A DNA stretch of 64,000 bases from Cupriavidus basilensis (GTDB lineage: Bacteria; Pseudomonadota; Gammaproteobacteria; Burkholderiales; Burkholderiaceae). The translations under genes were made by a program, and so were the position numbers. A model generated the notes under the pieces. That model saw only the letters and a program-made list of their open reading frames with translations. It did no database searches and had not been told where the DNA came from. Positions 46,312 through 55,036 of this stretch are shown piece after piece; positions within the stretch are counted from its first letter, which is position 1; each line of letters begins with the position of its first letter. The stretch is taken from contig NZ_CP062803.1 of NCBI RefSeq assembly GCF_008801925.2, positions 3,968,001-4,032,000 of the forward strand, written 5' to 3'.

Positions 46312-47243
46312 CAGTTGTCTCCAGCCTGGCTAGGCTTGGTGGTAGAGCGGGTCGGGGTCGGTGCGTTGACGCTGCGCCCGGCACGATCGGCGGCGTTCGT
46401 GGCCGCGATACGCTCACGCGCGGCTTGCCATTCGGCATCGCCCCAATCCAGGTACTGCTTGAAATAAGCACCGTTGGCAAGGTAATCGCCGCCATCCAGC
46501 GCAATGGTCTGTCCGTTGATCCACGCGTTGTCGCGGGCCAGCAGGAAGGCGGCCAGGTTGCCGATATCCTGCGGCTGGCCGATGCGGCCCGTGGGGTTCT
46601 GGCCGCTCATCGCGTCTTGCTGCGCATCCTGCGGACGCAGGCGCGAGCCCGCGCCTTCGGTGGGGATCACGCCCGGCGCGATGGCGTTGCAGCGGATGCC
46701 GTGGCGGCCCCACTCCACGGCCAGCGACTTGGTCATGGCATCCACGCCCGCCTTGGACATGGCGGACGGCACCACGAACGGCGAGCCGGTCCAGACCCAG
46801 GTCACGACGATGGACAGGACCGAGCCGGGATGGCCGTCGCGGATCCAGCGCTTGCCCACGGCCTGCGTGGTGTAGAAGGTACCGCGGAAGACGATGTCCG
46901 AGATGGCATGAAAGCCGTTGGGCGACAGATCCTCGGTGCGGCTGATGAAGTTGCCTGCGGCGTTGTTGACCAGGCAATCAAGCGGGCCGTGCCGGGTCCA
47001 GATGGTCTCGATCATGGCGTCGACAGCAGCCGCGTCGCGGATGTCCACCGCGTGCGTCACGACCTTGGTGCCGTGCTGGTGGCGCAGCATCTCGGCGGCC
47101 TCGTCCAGCACCGCCAGCCGGCGCCCGCACAGGTGCAGCTCCGCCCCCAGCCCCGCCAGGCGCTCGGCCATGATCAGGCCCAGCCCGGTGCCGCCACCGG
47201 TGATCAGCACGCGCTGGCCGGCGAAAAGATCGTTCTTGAACAT
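46311..47243 (-). CDS. Short-chain dehydrogenase, 2,4-dienoyl-CoA reductase-like
   Basis: 310 residues. Rossmann motif TGGGTGLG (15-22) and NNAAGN (93-98). The usual YxxxK is replaced by SAMSK (Ser160, Lys164) within VVPSAMSKAGVDAMTKSLAV. This is the arrangement of DECR1-type 2,4-dienoyl-CoA reductases, which share the PSA..KAG context, so it probably acts on an unsaturated acyl-CoA. A C-terminal extension of about 40 residues is polar. Start at 47243 with AGGAG. It is divergent from the LysR gene. Confidence 0.88.
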   Translation of the reverse strand: MFKNDLFAGQRVLITGGGTGLGLIMAERLAGLGAELHLCGRRLAVLDEAAEMLRHQHGTKVVTHAVDIRDAAAVDAMIETIWTRHGPLDCLVNNAAGNFISRTEDLSPNGFHAISDIVFRGTFYTTQAVGKRWIRDGHPGSVLSIVVTWVWTGSPFVVPSAMSKAGVDAMTKSLAVEWGRHGIRCNAIAPGVIPTEGAGSRLRPQDAQQDAMSGQNPTGRIGQPQDIGNLAAFLLARDNAWINGQTIALDGGDYLANGAYFKQYLDWGDAEWQAARERIAATNAADRAGRSVNAPTPTRSTTKPSQAGDN

Positions 47244-47368
47244 GGTGTCTCCTGCTTGTTTCAGGGCGGTGTCGCGCCCGCCTGGCTCTGCCTTGGCGAT
47301 CCGGCAGGGCATGGTCACTGTAGCCTCGGTTCCCCGCATCGACAATTCCCTCGCAGCGACTCACAATG

Positions 47369-47386
47369 TTGCGCCATACGCGACAA
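47369..47386. promoter_or_regulatory. Candidate LysR-binding site
   Basis: TTGCGCCATACGCGACAA contains an imperfect inverted repeat with T-N11-A spacing, between the divergent SDR and LysR genes. CGACAATTC occurs twice nearby (47340 and 47381). The site is close to the LysR start codon, so autoregulation is plausible. Confidence 0.35.
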
Positions 47387-47404
47387 TTCTCCATGGAATC
47401 CCGG

Positions 47405-48337
47405 ATGGACCTCAACCTGATCCAGGCCTTCGTCGACATCGTCGAAGCCGGCAATTTGTCCGAGGCGGGGCGGCGGCGCGGCGTCACGCGCTCGCAGGTC
47501 AGCCGCCAGCTGCGCGAACTGGAGCACCAGGCTGGCGCGCAGTTGCTGCGCCGTACCACGCGCCGGCTGGAACTGACCGAAGCGGGCCGCGCGCTTTACC
47601 AGCACGGGCTGCGCATCCTGCAGGAAGTGGCGTCCGCCCAGGCTGAGATCGACAGCCTGGGCACCACCCTGCGCGGCCACGTGCGCGTGAGCGTGCCGAC
47701 CGGGCTGGGCGACACCTTCCTCGCGCCGCTGCTGCTCGAATTCACCGGGCGGCATCCCGGCATCTCGCTGCGGGTGTTTTTTGCCAACCGCGTGGTCGAC
47801 CTGATCGCCGCGGAGATCGACGTGGCGCTCAAGGTGACTTCGCAGCCGCCGCTGGACCACGTAGCGCGAGACATCTGCGCCATCGACTGGCAGCTCTGCG
47901 CCTCGCCCGGCTACCTGGCCCGCCATGGCCCGCTGCAAACCCCGGCCGACCTGGCGCGCTGCCAGTTCCTGTGCCCGCCCTATCCCGCCCGGCGCTTTGT
48001 GCTCACGCTCGACCGTGGCGACCAGCGCGAGGAGGTGGAACTGAGCCCGCACCTGCAGTCTGAGCATTTCCCCTTCCTGATGCGCGCGGTACGCGACGGC
48101 CACGGCGTGGGCCTGCTGCCCGTCTACGCCGGCTGGGACGATGTGCGCGAAGGCCGCCTGGTGCCGGTGCTGACCGAATGGAAACCGGAGGGATTGGGCA
48201 GCCGGCTCTACATCATCACCACACCCAACCTGCATCCGTCGATGGCCACGCGCACCTTGATCGACTTCCTGCGCGAGCGGATTCCGGCGCTGGATGTCTT
48301 CAGCGCCCCGGGCGGTACCGCTTTGTGCGCACCGTAG
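47405..48337 (+). CDS. LysR-family transcriptional regulator
   Basis: 310 residues from ATG 47405 (MDLNLIQAF); an ATG at 47393 in frame would add four residues. The N-terminal winged helix-turn-helix (GNLSEAGRRRGVTRSQVSRQLRELE) is followed by a substrate-binding domain. It is divergent from the SDR-ligase-Bug cluster, which it most likely controls. The effector is probably an intermediate of that route. Confidence 0.9.
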   Translation: MDLNLIQAFVDIVEAGNLSEAGRRRGVTRSQVSRQLRELEHQAGAQLLRRTTRRLELTEAGRALYQHGLRILQEVASAQAEIDSLGTTLRGHVRVSVPTGLGDTFLAPLLLEFTGRHPGISLRVFFANRVVDLIAAEIDVALKVTSQPPLDHVARDICAIDWQLCASPGYLARHGPLQTPADLARCQFLCPPYPARRFVLTLDRGDQREEVELSPHLQSEHFPFLMRAVRDGHGVGLLPVYAGWDDVREGRLVPVLTEWKPEGLGSRLYIITTPNLHPSMATRTLIDFLRERIPALDVFSAPGGTALCAP

Positions 48338-48367
48338 TCCCCGCACGCCGCTTGCAGCGCGCCAGCA

Positions 48368-48424
48368 AACTTTCAAATTGCAAGTTAAGATGCGCCGAAA
48401 CCCTTGGCTTGCAAAACGAAAGTA
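48368..48424 (+). promoter_or_regulatory. Two operator-like palindromes before the HxlR gene
   Basis: Site 1 (48368-48386) is AACTTTCAAATTGCAAGTT, palindromic except at one symmetric pair and the centre. Site 2 (48406-48424) is GGCTTGCAAAACGAAAGTA, matching the reverse complement of site 1 at 14 of 19 positions. Centres are 38 bases apart. AT-rich in a GC-rich context, they are likely HxlR operators over the promoter. Confidence 0.65.
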
Positions 48425-48464
48425 AACATCAGAGCCAACCCTGCAAAGCGCGTGAGAGGAGACC

Positions 48465-49001
48465 ATGGGACATACCGACTTTGCCAGCATGCCTTGCCCG
48501 ATTGCCCGCTCGATGGCGGTGCTGGGCGAGCGCTGGGCCATTCTTTTGCTGCGCGAGGCGTTCTACGGCAGCACCCGCTTTGATGAATTCCAGCGCCACC
48601 TGGGCATCGCGCCCAACATCCTCAGCGCACGCCTGAAGACGCTGGTGGAACACGGCATGCTGGAGCGCGTGCCGGCGCCCGACAGTGCGCGGCATGCCTA
48701 CCACCTCACCGAGAAAGGCCGCGACTTCTTTCCCGCTTTTGTGGCGCTGAAGGCCTGGGCCGACCGCTGGATGACCGACGAGCGCGGCCCGCTCACCTTG
48801 TTGCAGGACAAGCACACCGGCGCAGAGATTGCCACGCCGGCGTTGGCCCGCCCGGACGGCAGCCCGCTGACGCTGGACGACCTGCGCGTGGCGCCGGGCC
48901 CCGGCGCGGGCAGCTATCTGCGGCGGCGCTTTGGCGCCGCTGCCGGCCTGCAGGCCGCAGACGAACCGCTGACAGACGAAACGGAGTCCAGCCATGAATG
49001 A
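48465..49001 (+). CDS. HxlR-family transcriptional regulator
   Basis: 178 residues. N-terminal MPCPIARSMAVLGERWAILLLREAFYG is the HxlR winged helix, with a single conserved Cys11 that senses electrophiles or oxidants in some relatives. A C-terminal extension beyond the usual 110 residues carries a metal-free-looking tail. Ribosome site AGAGGAG. It overlaps the MATE gene by eight bases, so regulator and exporter form one unit, probably self-repressed through the upstream palindromes. Confidence 0.9.
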   Translation: MGHTDFASMPCPIARSMAVLGERWAILLLREAFYGSTRFDEFQRHLGIAPNILSARLKTLVEHGMLERVPAPDSARHAYHLTEKGRDFFPAFVALKAWADRWMTDERGPLTLLQDKHTGAEIATPALARPDGSPLTLDDLRVAPGPGAGSYLRRRFGAAAGLQAADEPLTDETESSHE

Positions 49002-50388
49002 GCCGCAAGCCAATCCCATGGCCGGAGCCGCGATGGCGTCGGCCGCAGCAGCCGCACCCATTGCCACCCCCACTCACCCGCTGATGCGCGAACTGATGCG
49101 CCGCATCCTGGTGCTGGCCGCGCCCACCAGCCTGATCGCCTTCCTGCAGGCGGGCGCGCAACTGATCGAGACCTGGCTGGCGGCGCGCCAGGGCACGGCG
49201 GCGCTGGCGGGCTGGGCGGTAGTGCTGCCGTTTGCCTTGCTGCTGCAGCAGATGTCCACCGGCGCCATGGGCGGTGGCGTGGTGGCGGCCATCGCCCGCG
49301 CGCTGGGCGCGAACAAGCGCGAGGAGGCCTCGTCGCTGGTGCTGCACGCACTCATCATCGCGGTCACCGCGGGGCTGGCGTTTGCCGTGGCGATGGCCGG
49401 TTTCCCGCGCGCCGTCCTGGGCGCGGTGGCAGGGCAGACCGCGGCAGACGCGGCCGCCACCTATGCGATCTGGCTGTTCGGCGCCGGCGCGGTGCCGGCC
49501 TGGCTGGCCAACACGCTGGCATCGGTGCTGCGCGGCGGTGGCCGCCATGCGCTGGCGGCGCGGGTGCTCTCGCTGATGTGGATCGTCTTCCCGGTGCTGG
49601 CCTGGACGCTGGCCGAGCCGGTAGGCATGGGCCTGGCCGGTATCGGTGCGTCGCTGGCGGCGGTGTCGTGGGCGGCGGCGCTGGCCATGGCCTGGGTGGT
49701 GCTGCGGGGCGGCGCGGGGTTCGTGCCGATGCTGCGCATCCGTCCGTCACGCGCGCTGTTCACGCGCATCCTGTCAGTGGGGCTGGTGGCCTGCGCGCTG
49801 GCCTCGGTGGCCAACCTGTCCACGATCCTCGTGACCACCCAGCTGCGCCACTATGGCACCGCCGCGGTGGCCGCGTACGGCATCTCGGCACGGCTGGAGT
49901 TCCTGATGATCCCGCTAGCGTTCGGCGTGGGCTCCGCGCTAACCGCGCTGGTGGGGCGAGCAGTCGGCGCCGGCGACTGGGCCACCGCACGCCGCACGGC
50001 CTGGGCCGGCGCGCTGATGGCGCTGGCGGTGGCCGGCGCGGTGGGTGCGGTGGTGGGCCTGGCGCCGGATGTCTTTGCCGGGTTCTTCACCAAGGATGCC
50101 GAAGTGGCAAGCATCGCCGCGCGCGCGCTGTCCTGGGTCGCGCCGGCCTTCGGCGGCTTCGGGCTGGGCATGGCGCTGTATTTCGCGTCGATGGGCGCGG
50201 GCCGCATGGGCTGGCCGATCGCGGCCGGCATCTCGCGCATCGCGCTGGCCGCCGGCGGCGGCTGGCTGCTGGCGAACGCGGTGGGCATGGGCCTGGACGG
50301 GCACTTCCTGGGCGTGGCGTTGGGCATCACCGCTTACGGCGTGGTGACGGCGTTTGGCGTGCGCGGCGCTAACTGGTCGGCACGCTGA
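48994..50388 (+). CDS. MATE-family multidrug exporter
   Basis: 464 residues with 12 predicted helices in two similar halves; the family-typical GAG-rich loops and GLGMALYFASMGAGRMGWPI are visible. MATE proteins export cationic drugs or metabolites using Na+ or H+. The overlapping HxlR gene suggests induction by toxic compounds. An alanine-rich 25-residue N-terminal stretch precedes helix 1. Confidence 0.9.
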   Translation: MNEPQANPMAGAAMASAAAAAPIATPTHPLMRELMRRILVLAAPTSLIAFLQAGAQLIETWLAARQGTAALAGWAVVLPFALLLQQMSTGAMGGGVVAAIARALGANKREEASSLVLHALIIAVTAGLAFAVAMAGFPRAVLGAVAGQTAADAAATYAIWLFGAGAVPAWLANTLASVLRGGGRHALAARVLSLMWIVFPVLAWTLAEPVGMGLAGIGASLAAVSWAAALAMAWVVLRGGAGFVPMLRIRPSRALFTRILSVGLVACALASVANLSTILVTTQLRHYGTAAVAAYGISARLEFLMIPLAFGVGSALTALVGRAVGAGDWATARRTAWAGALMALAVAGAVGAVVGLAPDVFAGFFTKDAEVASIAARALSWVAPAFGGFGLGMALYFASMGAGRMGWPIAAGISRIALAAGGGWLLANAVGMGLDGHFLGVALGITAYGVVTAFGVRGANWSAR

Positions 50389-50416
50389 GCCTGAGTGGGC
50401 GGCGCAAGCGGCCCGC

Positions 50417-51862
50417 TCAGCGCATCACGGGGCGCGCGTTGCCGCCCAACCCGGCATCCCTGACCTCGGCCGGCACCGCCGGCCATCCGCCGCCCAGCGA
50501 CTTGTACAAGGCTGCCGTGCCGTTCAACACATCGACCTGTCCCTGAATGGCTGCAAGCTGCGCATCAAACAGCTTCTCCTGCGCGGTGGTGACTTCGAGG
50601 TAGCTGGAGTAGCCGCCCTCGTAGCGCGCGCCGGCCTGGTCGGCATATACCGTCAGGCTGCGCTCCTGCTTTTGCAGGCTGCCCAGCCGGTTGCGCGTCT
50701 CCAGCCCATTGGCCAGCGCGCTGTTCACATCGGCCAGCGCCGCCAGCACGCTGCCCTGGTAGGCCAGCAGCGCCTGCTCGCGCTGCGCCCCGGCCGTCTG
50801 CACCTGGCCACGGATGGCGCCGCCCTGGAAGATCGGCTGCGTCAGCCCGGCGCTCATGCCCCACACTTGCGAGGCGCTGTGCCACAGCGCGCCCGGCGAC
50901 GCCGCCACCGCACCGAACAAGCCAGAGAGATTCACCGCCGGCAGGTACAGCGCCTCGGCGGCGCCGAGCAGCGCGTTGGCCGCAACGGCATTCTGCTCGG
51001 CCTGCAGCACATCCGGGCGGCGCGCGAGCAAGGCCGCTGGCAGGTCGGCGCCAACCGGCGGCGCCTGCAGCTCGGTGATGGACTTGCCCCGCTCGATCGG
51101 GCCAGCCTCGCGCCCGAGCAACACCGACAGCGCGTTCTCGGTCTGCGCGATTGCGCTGCGCAGCGGCGGGATGGAGGCCTCGGTGGCGTAGTAGTCGTTC
51201 TCGGCCTGCGAGAGTTCCAGTTGTGAGACCACGCCGCCCTCGTAGCGCATGCGGAAGATCTCCAGCGCGTGGGCACGAGCGTCCAGCGTCTGGCGGGCCA
51301 CGTCCAGTTGCGCGTCCAGCCCGCGCAGGTTGGCATAGCCCTGGACCACCGAAGCGGCCAGCGCCAGCACCACGCCACGCCGCGCGTATTCCGCGTTCAG
51401 CAGGTCGGCCTGCGCGGCTTCCGCCTGGCGGCGGATGCGGCCCCAGAGGTCGATCTCCCAGCTGGCGTTGGCAAGCAACTGGTAGCTGTTGCGCGGGCCA
51501 TCGAGCGACGCGAACGGCGTGCCGTTGAACGTGCCCGCGCGCTGGCGCGTGGCCGACGCGGAGAGCCCGACCTGCGGGAACAAGCCAGAGCGCGCCACCA
51601 GCAACTGCCCGCGAAACGCATCGATGCGCGCAGCCGCGATGCGCACGTCGTAGTTGCTGCGCAGCGCGGCATCCACCAGCGCGTTGAGCACCGGATCGCC
51701 GAAGCTGTCCCACCACGCGCTATCCGCGGCCACGGTCAACGCGCCGGCATCGAGGCGGTACTGCGGCGGCTGCGCCACGTCCGGGCGCCGGTAGTCCGGT
51801 CCGAGCGCGCAAGCGCCCAGCACCATCGCGCCGGCAGCCACCAGCAGGCGGCGCGCGCTCAT
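50417..51862 (-). CDS. NodT-family outer-membrane efflux lipoprotein
   Basis: 481 residues. Lipobox VLGAC (Cys19) followed by ALGPDYRRP, the NodT/OprM start; two repeats of long helices form the trimeric channel-tunnel (TolC-like). It is the third gene of the RND operon, and its ATG overlaps the pump stop by four bases. It exports substrates delivered by the adaptor and pump. Confidence 0.95.
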   Translation of the reverse strand: MSARRLLVAAGAMVLGACALGPDYRRPDVAQPPQYRLDAGALTVAADSAWWDSFGDPVLNALVDAALRSNYDVRIAAARIDAFRGQLLVARSGLFPQVGLSASATRQRAGTFNGTPFASLDGPRNSYQLLANASWEIDLWGRIRRQAEAAQADLLNAEYARRGVVLALAASVVQGYANLRGLDAQLDVARQTLDARAHALEIFRMRYEGGVVSQLELSQAENDYYATEASIPPLRSAIAQTENALSVLLGREAGPIERGKSITELQAPPVGADLPAALLARRPDVLQAEQNAVAANALLGAAEALYLPAVNLSGLFGAVAASPGALWHSASQVWGMSAGLTQPIFQGGAIRGQVQTAGAQREQALLAYQGSVLAALADVNSALANGLETRNRLGSLQKQERSLTVYADQAGARYEGGYSSYLEVTTAQEKLFDAQLAAIQGQVDVLNGTAALYKSLGGGWPAVPAEVRDAGLGGNARPVMR

Positions 51863-54800
51863 GACGGCTCTCCCGTTGCCGGCTCGGGCTGCGTTGCCGC
51901 TGCCGGTGCGCCCTTGCGCCTGGCCCATTTGTCGACGCCCGTGCCGATCAGGTACGAGAACAGCGGCACGAACAGCAGCGCCAGCGTGGTCGCGGCAATC
52001 ATGCCGCCGATGATGCCGGTGCCGATCGAATGCCGCGCATTGGAGCCCGCGCCGCTGGCAATGAACAGCGGTACCGCGCCCAGGATGAACGCCAGCGAGG
52101 TCATGACGATCGGCCGCAGCCGCAGCTTGGCCGCCTCCACCGCGGCGTCCGCGTGCGACAGGCCTTCCTTCTGCTTGAGCACCGCGAACTCCACGATCAG
52201 GATGGCGTTCTTCGCCGCCAGCCCGATCAGCGTGACCATGCCGATCTGGAAGTACACGTCATTGGAAAGCCCGCGCAGCAAGATGGCGACCAGCGCGCCG
52301 AACAGGCCGAACGGCACTGCGCTCAGGATCGATAGCGGCAGCGACCACGACTCGTACTGCGCGGCCAGGATCAGGAATACCATCACGATGCCGAACACGA
52401 ACACGATGGCCGTGGTGTTGCCCGACTTCTTCGCCTCGAACGCCTCGCCGCTCCAGCCGTAGGCGTAGCCGGGCGGCAACGCCTCCTTGGCCACCGCCTC
52501 CATCGCCGCCAGCGCCTGGCCCGAGCTGTAGCCAGGCGCGGCGTCGCCGGTGATCTTGGCAGCCGGGAAGTTGTTGAAGCGCGAGAGCAGATCCGGGCCG
52601 CTGCTGTAGTAGGTCTTGAGCAGGCCGGACACCGGCGCCATCGCGCCGCTTTGCTGGCGCACGTAGAGGAACTGCAGGTCGTTCGGATTGGCGCGGTACT
52701 GGGGCTCGGCTTGCAGGATCACCTGCCAGACCCGGCTGTACTGCGAGAACTGGCTGACGTAGAGCGAGCCGAACTGCGTCTGCAGCGTGCCGTACACGTC
52801 GGCAATGGGCACGCCCATGGTCTCGGCCTTCTCCTTGTCCACCTCCACCCGCATCTGGCGCGAGGCCGCCTGGATGGTGCTGTTGAGCCGCCCTAGTTCC
52901 GGATGGTTGGCCGCGGCCTTGATGAACGCGCGCGTGGTCGCCTCCAGCTCCGCCGTGCTGCCGGTGCCGCGGCTTTGCAGCCAGAACTCGAAGCCGCCCT
53001 GCGAGCCCAGCCCCGGAATCGACGGGGGATTGACCGGGATGATGATGGCTTCCGGAATCGCCCGCAGCTTTGGCGTGATCGACTGCAGCAATCCCGGCAC
53101 GAGCAGGTCTGGCTTGTTGCGCTCCTTGAACGGCTTCATCGCCACGAAGACGGTGCCGGCATTGGTCTTGTACTGGCTGTCGATAAAGCTGTAGCCGGAC
53201 AGCGCCGATGCATCCTCTACCGCCGGATGCTCGCGGAACATGGCCGCGACCTGCGAGGTGACCTTCTCGGTGCGGTCCAGGCTGGCGGAGTCCGGCATCA
53301 TCACCGCCACCAGCACATAGCCCTGGTCCTCCGATGGCACGAACGCCGTGGGAATCCGGCCAAACAGCTGCCACACCGCCAGCAGCATCAGGACAAAGCA
53401 AAGCAGCGCCACCACGGAGCGGCGCATGAAGATACGCACCCAGTTGCCGTAGTGATCCACCAGCCAGTCGAAGCGCTTGTTGAACCAGACAAAGCCGCGC
53501 CATGGCTCATGGTGCCCCGGCTTGAGGATCATCGCGGCGAGGGCCGGCGACAAGGTCAGCGCAACGAAGCCGGACAGCACCACCGACACCACGATGGTCA
53601 GCGCGAACTGCCGGTACAGCTGCCCGGTGGTGCCGGAGACGAAGGCCACCGGGATGAACACGGCGGACAGCACCAGCACGATGGCGATCACCGGGCCGGT
53701 CACTTCCTCCATCGCGCGCAGCGTGGCCTCCTTGGGCGAGAGCTTGAACTCGGCCATGTTGCGCTCGACGTTCTCCACCACCACGATGGCGTCGTCCACC
53801 ACGATGCCGATCGCCAGCACGAGCGCGAACAAGGTCAGCAGGTTGATCGAGAAGCCCAGCGCCAGCAGCCCGGCAAACGTGCCGAAGATCGAGACGAACA
53901 CCGCCAGCACCGGGATGATGGTCGCGCGCACGTTCTGCAGGAAGATGAACACTACCAGCACCACCAGGATCACGGCCTCGATCAGCGTGTGCACCACTTC
54001 GTCGATGGACGCGCGCACGAACTCGGTGGTGTCGAGCGCCACCTTGTAGCTCACGCCTTGCGGGAAGGTCTTGGACATCTCGTCCAGCGCCTTCTGCACA
54101 TCCTTGGCCACCTGCAGCGCATTGGAGCCAGGCTGCTGGTACACCGCGATGATGGTGGCCGGCTTGCCGTTGAGCGCGGAGCGCAACGTGTACTGCTGCT
54201 GGCCGATCTCGGCGCGGCCCACATCGCGCAGACGCACCACCGCGGCGCCGGTGTTATCGGCACGCAGGATGATGTTCTCGAACTGCTCGGGCGTGGTCAG
54301 GCGCCCCGGCGTGACCAGCGGAAAGGTCAACTCCACCGGCTTGCTGTTGGGCGCCTGGCCCACGCTGCCGGCGCCGAACTGCTCGTTCTGGCTTTGCACC
54401 GCGCGCTGCACATCCTGCGCGGTGATGCCGAGCGCTGCCATGCGGTCCGGCTTGAGCCAGATGCGCATGGCCAGATCGGCCGAGCCCATGATCTGCGCCT
54501 GGTTGGCGCCATTGACGCGCTTGATGGCGTCGAGCACGTAGAGGTTGGCGTAGTTGTTGATGTACTGCTGGTCGAAGCGGCCATCGGGCGAATACACGCC
54601 AATCAGCAGCAGGAAGCTGGAGGAGCGCTTCTGCACGTTGATGCCGGTTTTCTGCACGGTGTCCGGCAACTGCGGCAGCGCCAGGTTGACGCGGTTTTGC
54701 ACCTGCACCTGCGCGGTGTCGGGGTCGGTGCCGATGTCGAAATACACATTGAGCGTCATCGACCCGGTAGGCGAAGACGTCGACTGCATGTAGATCATGT

Positions 54801-55023
54801 TGTCGGCGCCGTTGACCTGGGTCTCGATAGGCGCGGCGACGGTCTGGGCTACGGTGTCGGAATCCGCGCCGGCGTAGGTGGCACTGACGGTGACCTGGGG
54901 CGGGGTGATGTCGGGATACTGGGCGATCGGCAGCGCGAACATGGCCACCACGCCACCGATGACGATGATCAGTGACAGCACCGCCGCAAAGATGGGCCGC
55001 TGGACGCAGAATGCGGAGAGCAT
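51859..55023 (-). CDS. RND multidrug efflux pump, HAE1 family
   Basis: 1054 residues, the usual length. Twelve helices and two large periplasmic loops; the proton-relay aspartates are in IGIVVDDAIVVVENVER. N-terminal MLSAFCVQRPIFAAVLSL is typical. The start 55023 is chosen because the upstream extension is not family-like. It sits 13 bases after the adaptor gene. The substrate range cannot be read from sequence; AcrB/MexB-type drugs are likely. Confidence 0.96.
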   Translation of the reverse strand: MLSAFCVQRPIFAAVLSLIIVIGGVVAMFALPIAQYPDITPPQVTVSATYAGADSDTVAQTVAAPIETQVNGADNMIYMQSTSSPTGSMTLNVYFDIGTDPDTAQVQVQNRVNLALPQLPDTVQKTGINVQKRSSSFLLLIGVYSPDGRFDQQYINNYANLYVLDAIKRVNGANQAQIMGSADLAMRIWLKPDRMAALGITAQDVQRAVQSQNEQFGAGSVGQAPNSKPVELTFPLVTPGRLTTPEQFENIILRADNTGAAVVRLRDVGRAEIGQQQYTLRSALNGKPATIIAVYQQPGSNALQVAKDVQKALDEMSKTFPQGVSYKVALDTTEFVRASIDEVVHTLIEAVILVVLVVFIFLQNVRATIIPVLAVFVSIFGTFAGLLALGFSINLLTLFALVLAIGIVVDDAIVVVENVERNMAEFKLSPKEATLRAMEEVTGPVIAIVLVLSAVFIPVAFVSGTTGQLYRQFALTIVVSVVLSGFVALTLSPALAAMILKPGHHEPWRGFVWFNKRFDWLVDHYGNWVRIFMRRSVVALLCFVLMLLAVWQLFGRIPTAFVPSEDQGYVLVAVMMPDSASLDRTEKVTSQVAAMFREHPAVEDASALSGYSFIDSQYKTNAGTVFVAMKPFKERNKPDLLVPGLLQSITPKLRAIPEAIIIPVNPPSIPGLGSQGGFEFWLQSRGTGSTAELEATTRAFIKAAANHPELGRLNSTIQAASRQMRVEVDKEKAETMGVPIADVYGTLQTQFGSLYVSQFSQYSRVWQVILQAEPQYRANPNDLQFLYVRQQSGAMAPVSGLLKTYYSSGPDLLSRFNNFPAAKITGDAAPGYSSGQALAAMEAVAKEALPPGYAYGWSGEAFEAKKSGNTTAIVFVFGIVMVFLILAAQYESWSLPLSILSAVPFGLFGALVAILLRGLSNDVYFQIGMVTLIGLAAKNAILIVEFAVLKQKEGLSHADAAVEAAKLRLRPIVMTSLAFILGAVPLFIASGAGSNARHSIGTGIIGGMIAATTLALLFVPLFSYLIGTGVDKWARRKGAPAAATQPEPATGEPS

Positions 55024-55036
55024 ATTGGTCTGTGCC

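Noticed and set aside
52903..54975. Open frame of 690 codons opposite the RND pump
   Set aside because: Composition is His/Arg/Gly-rich and unstructured; the pump on the other strand has all RND motifs.
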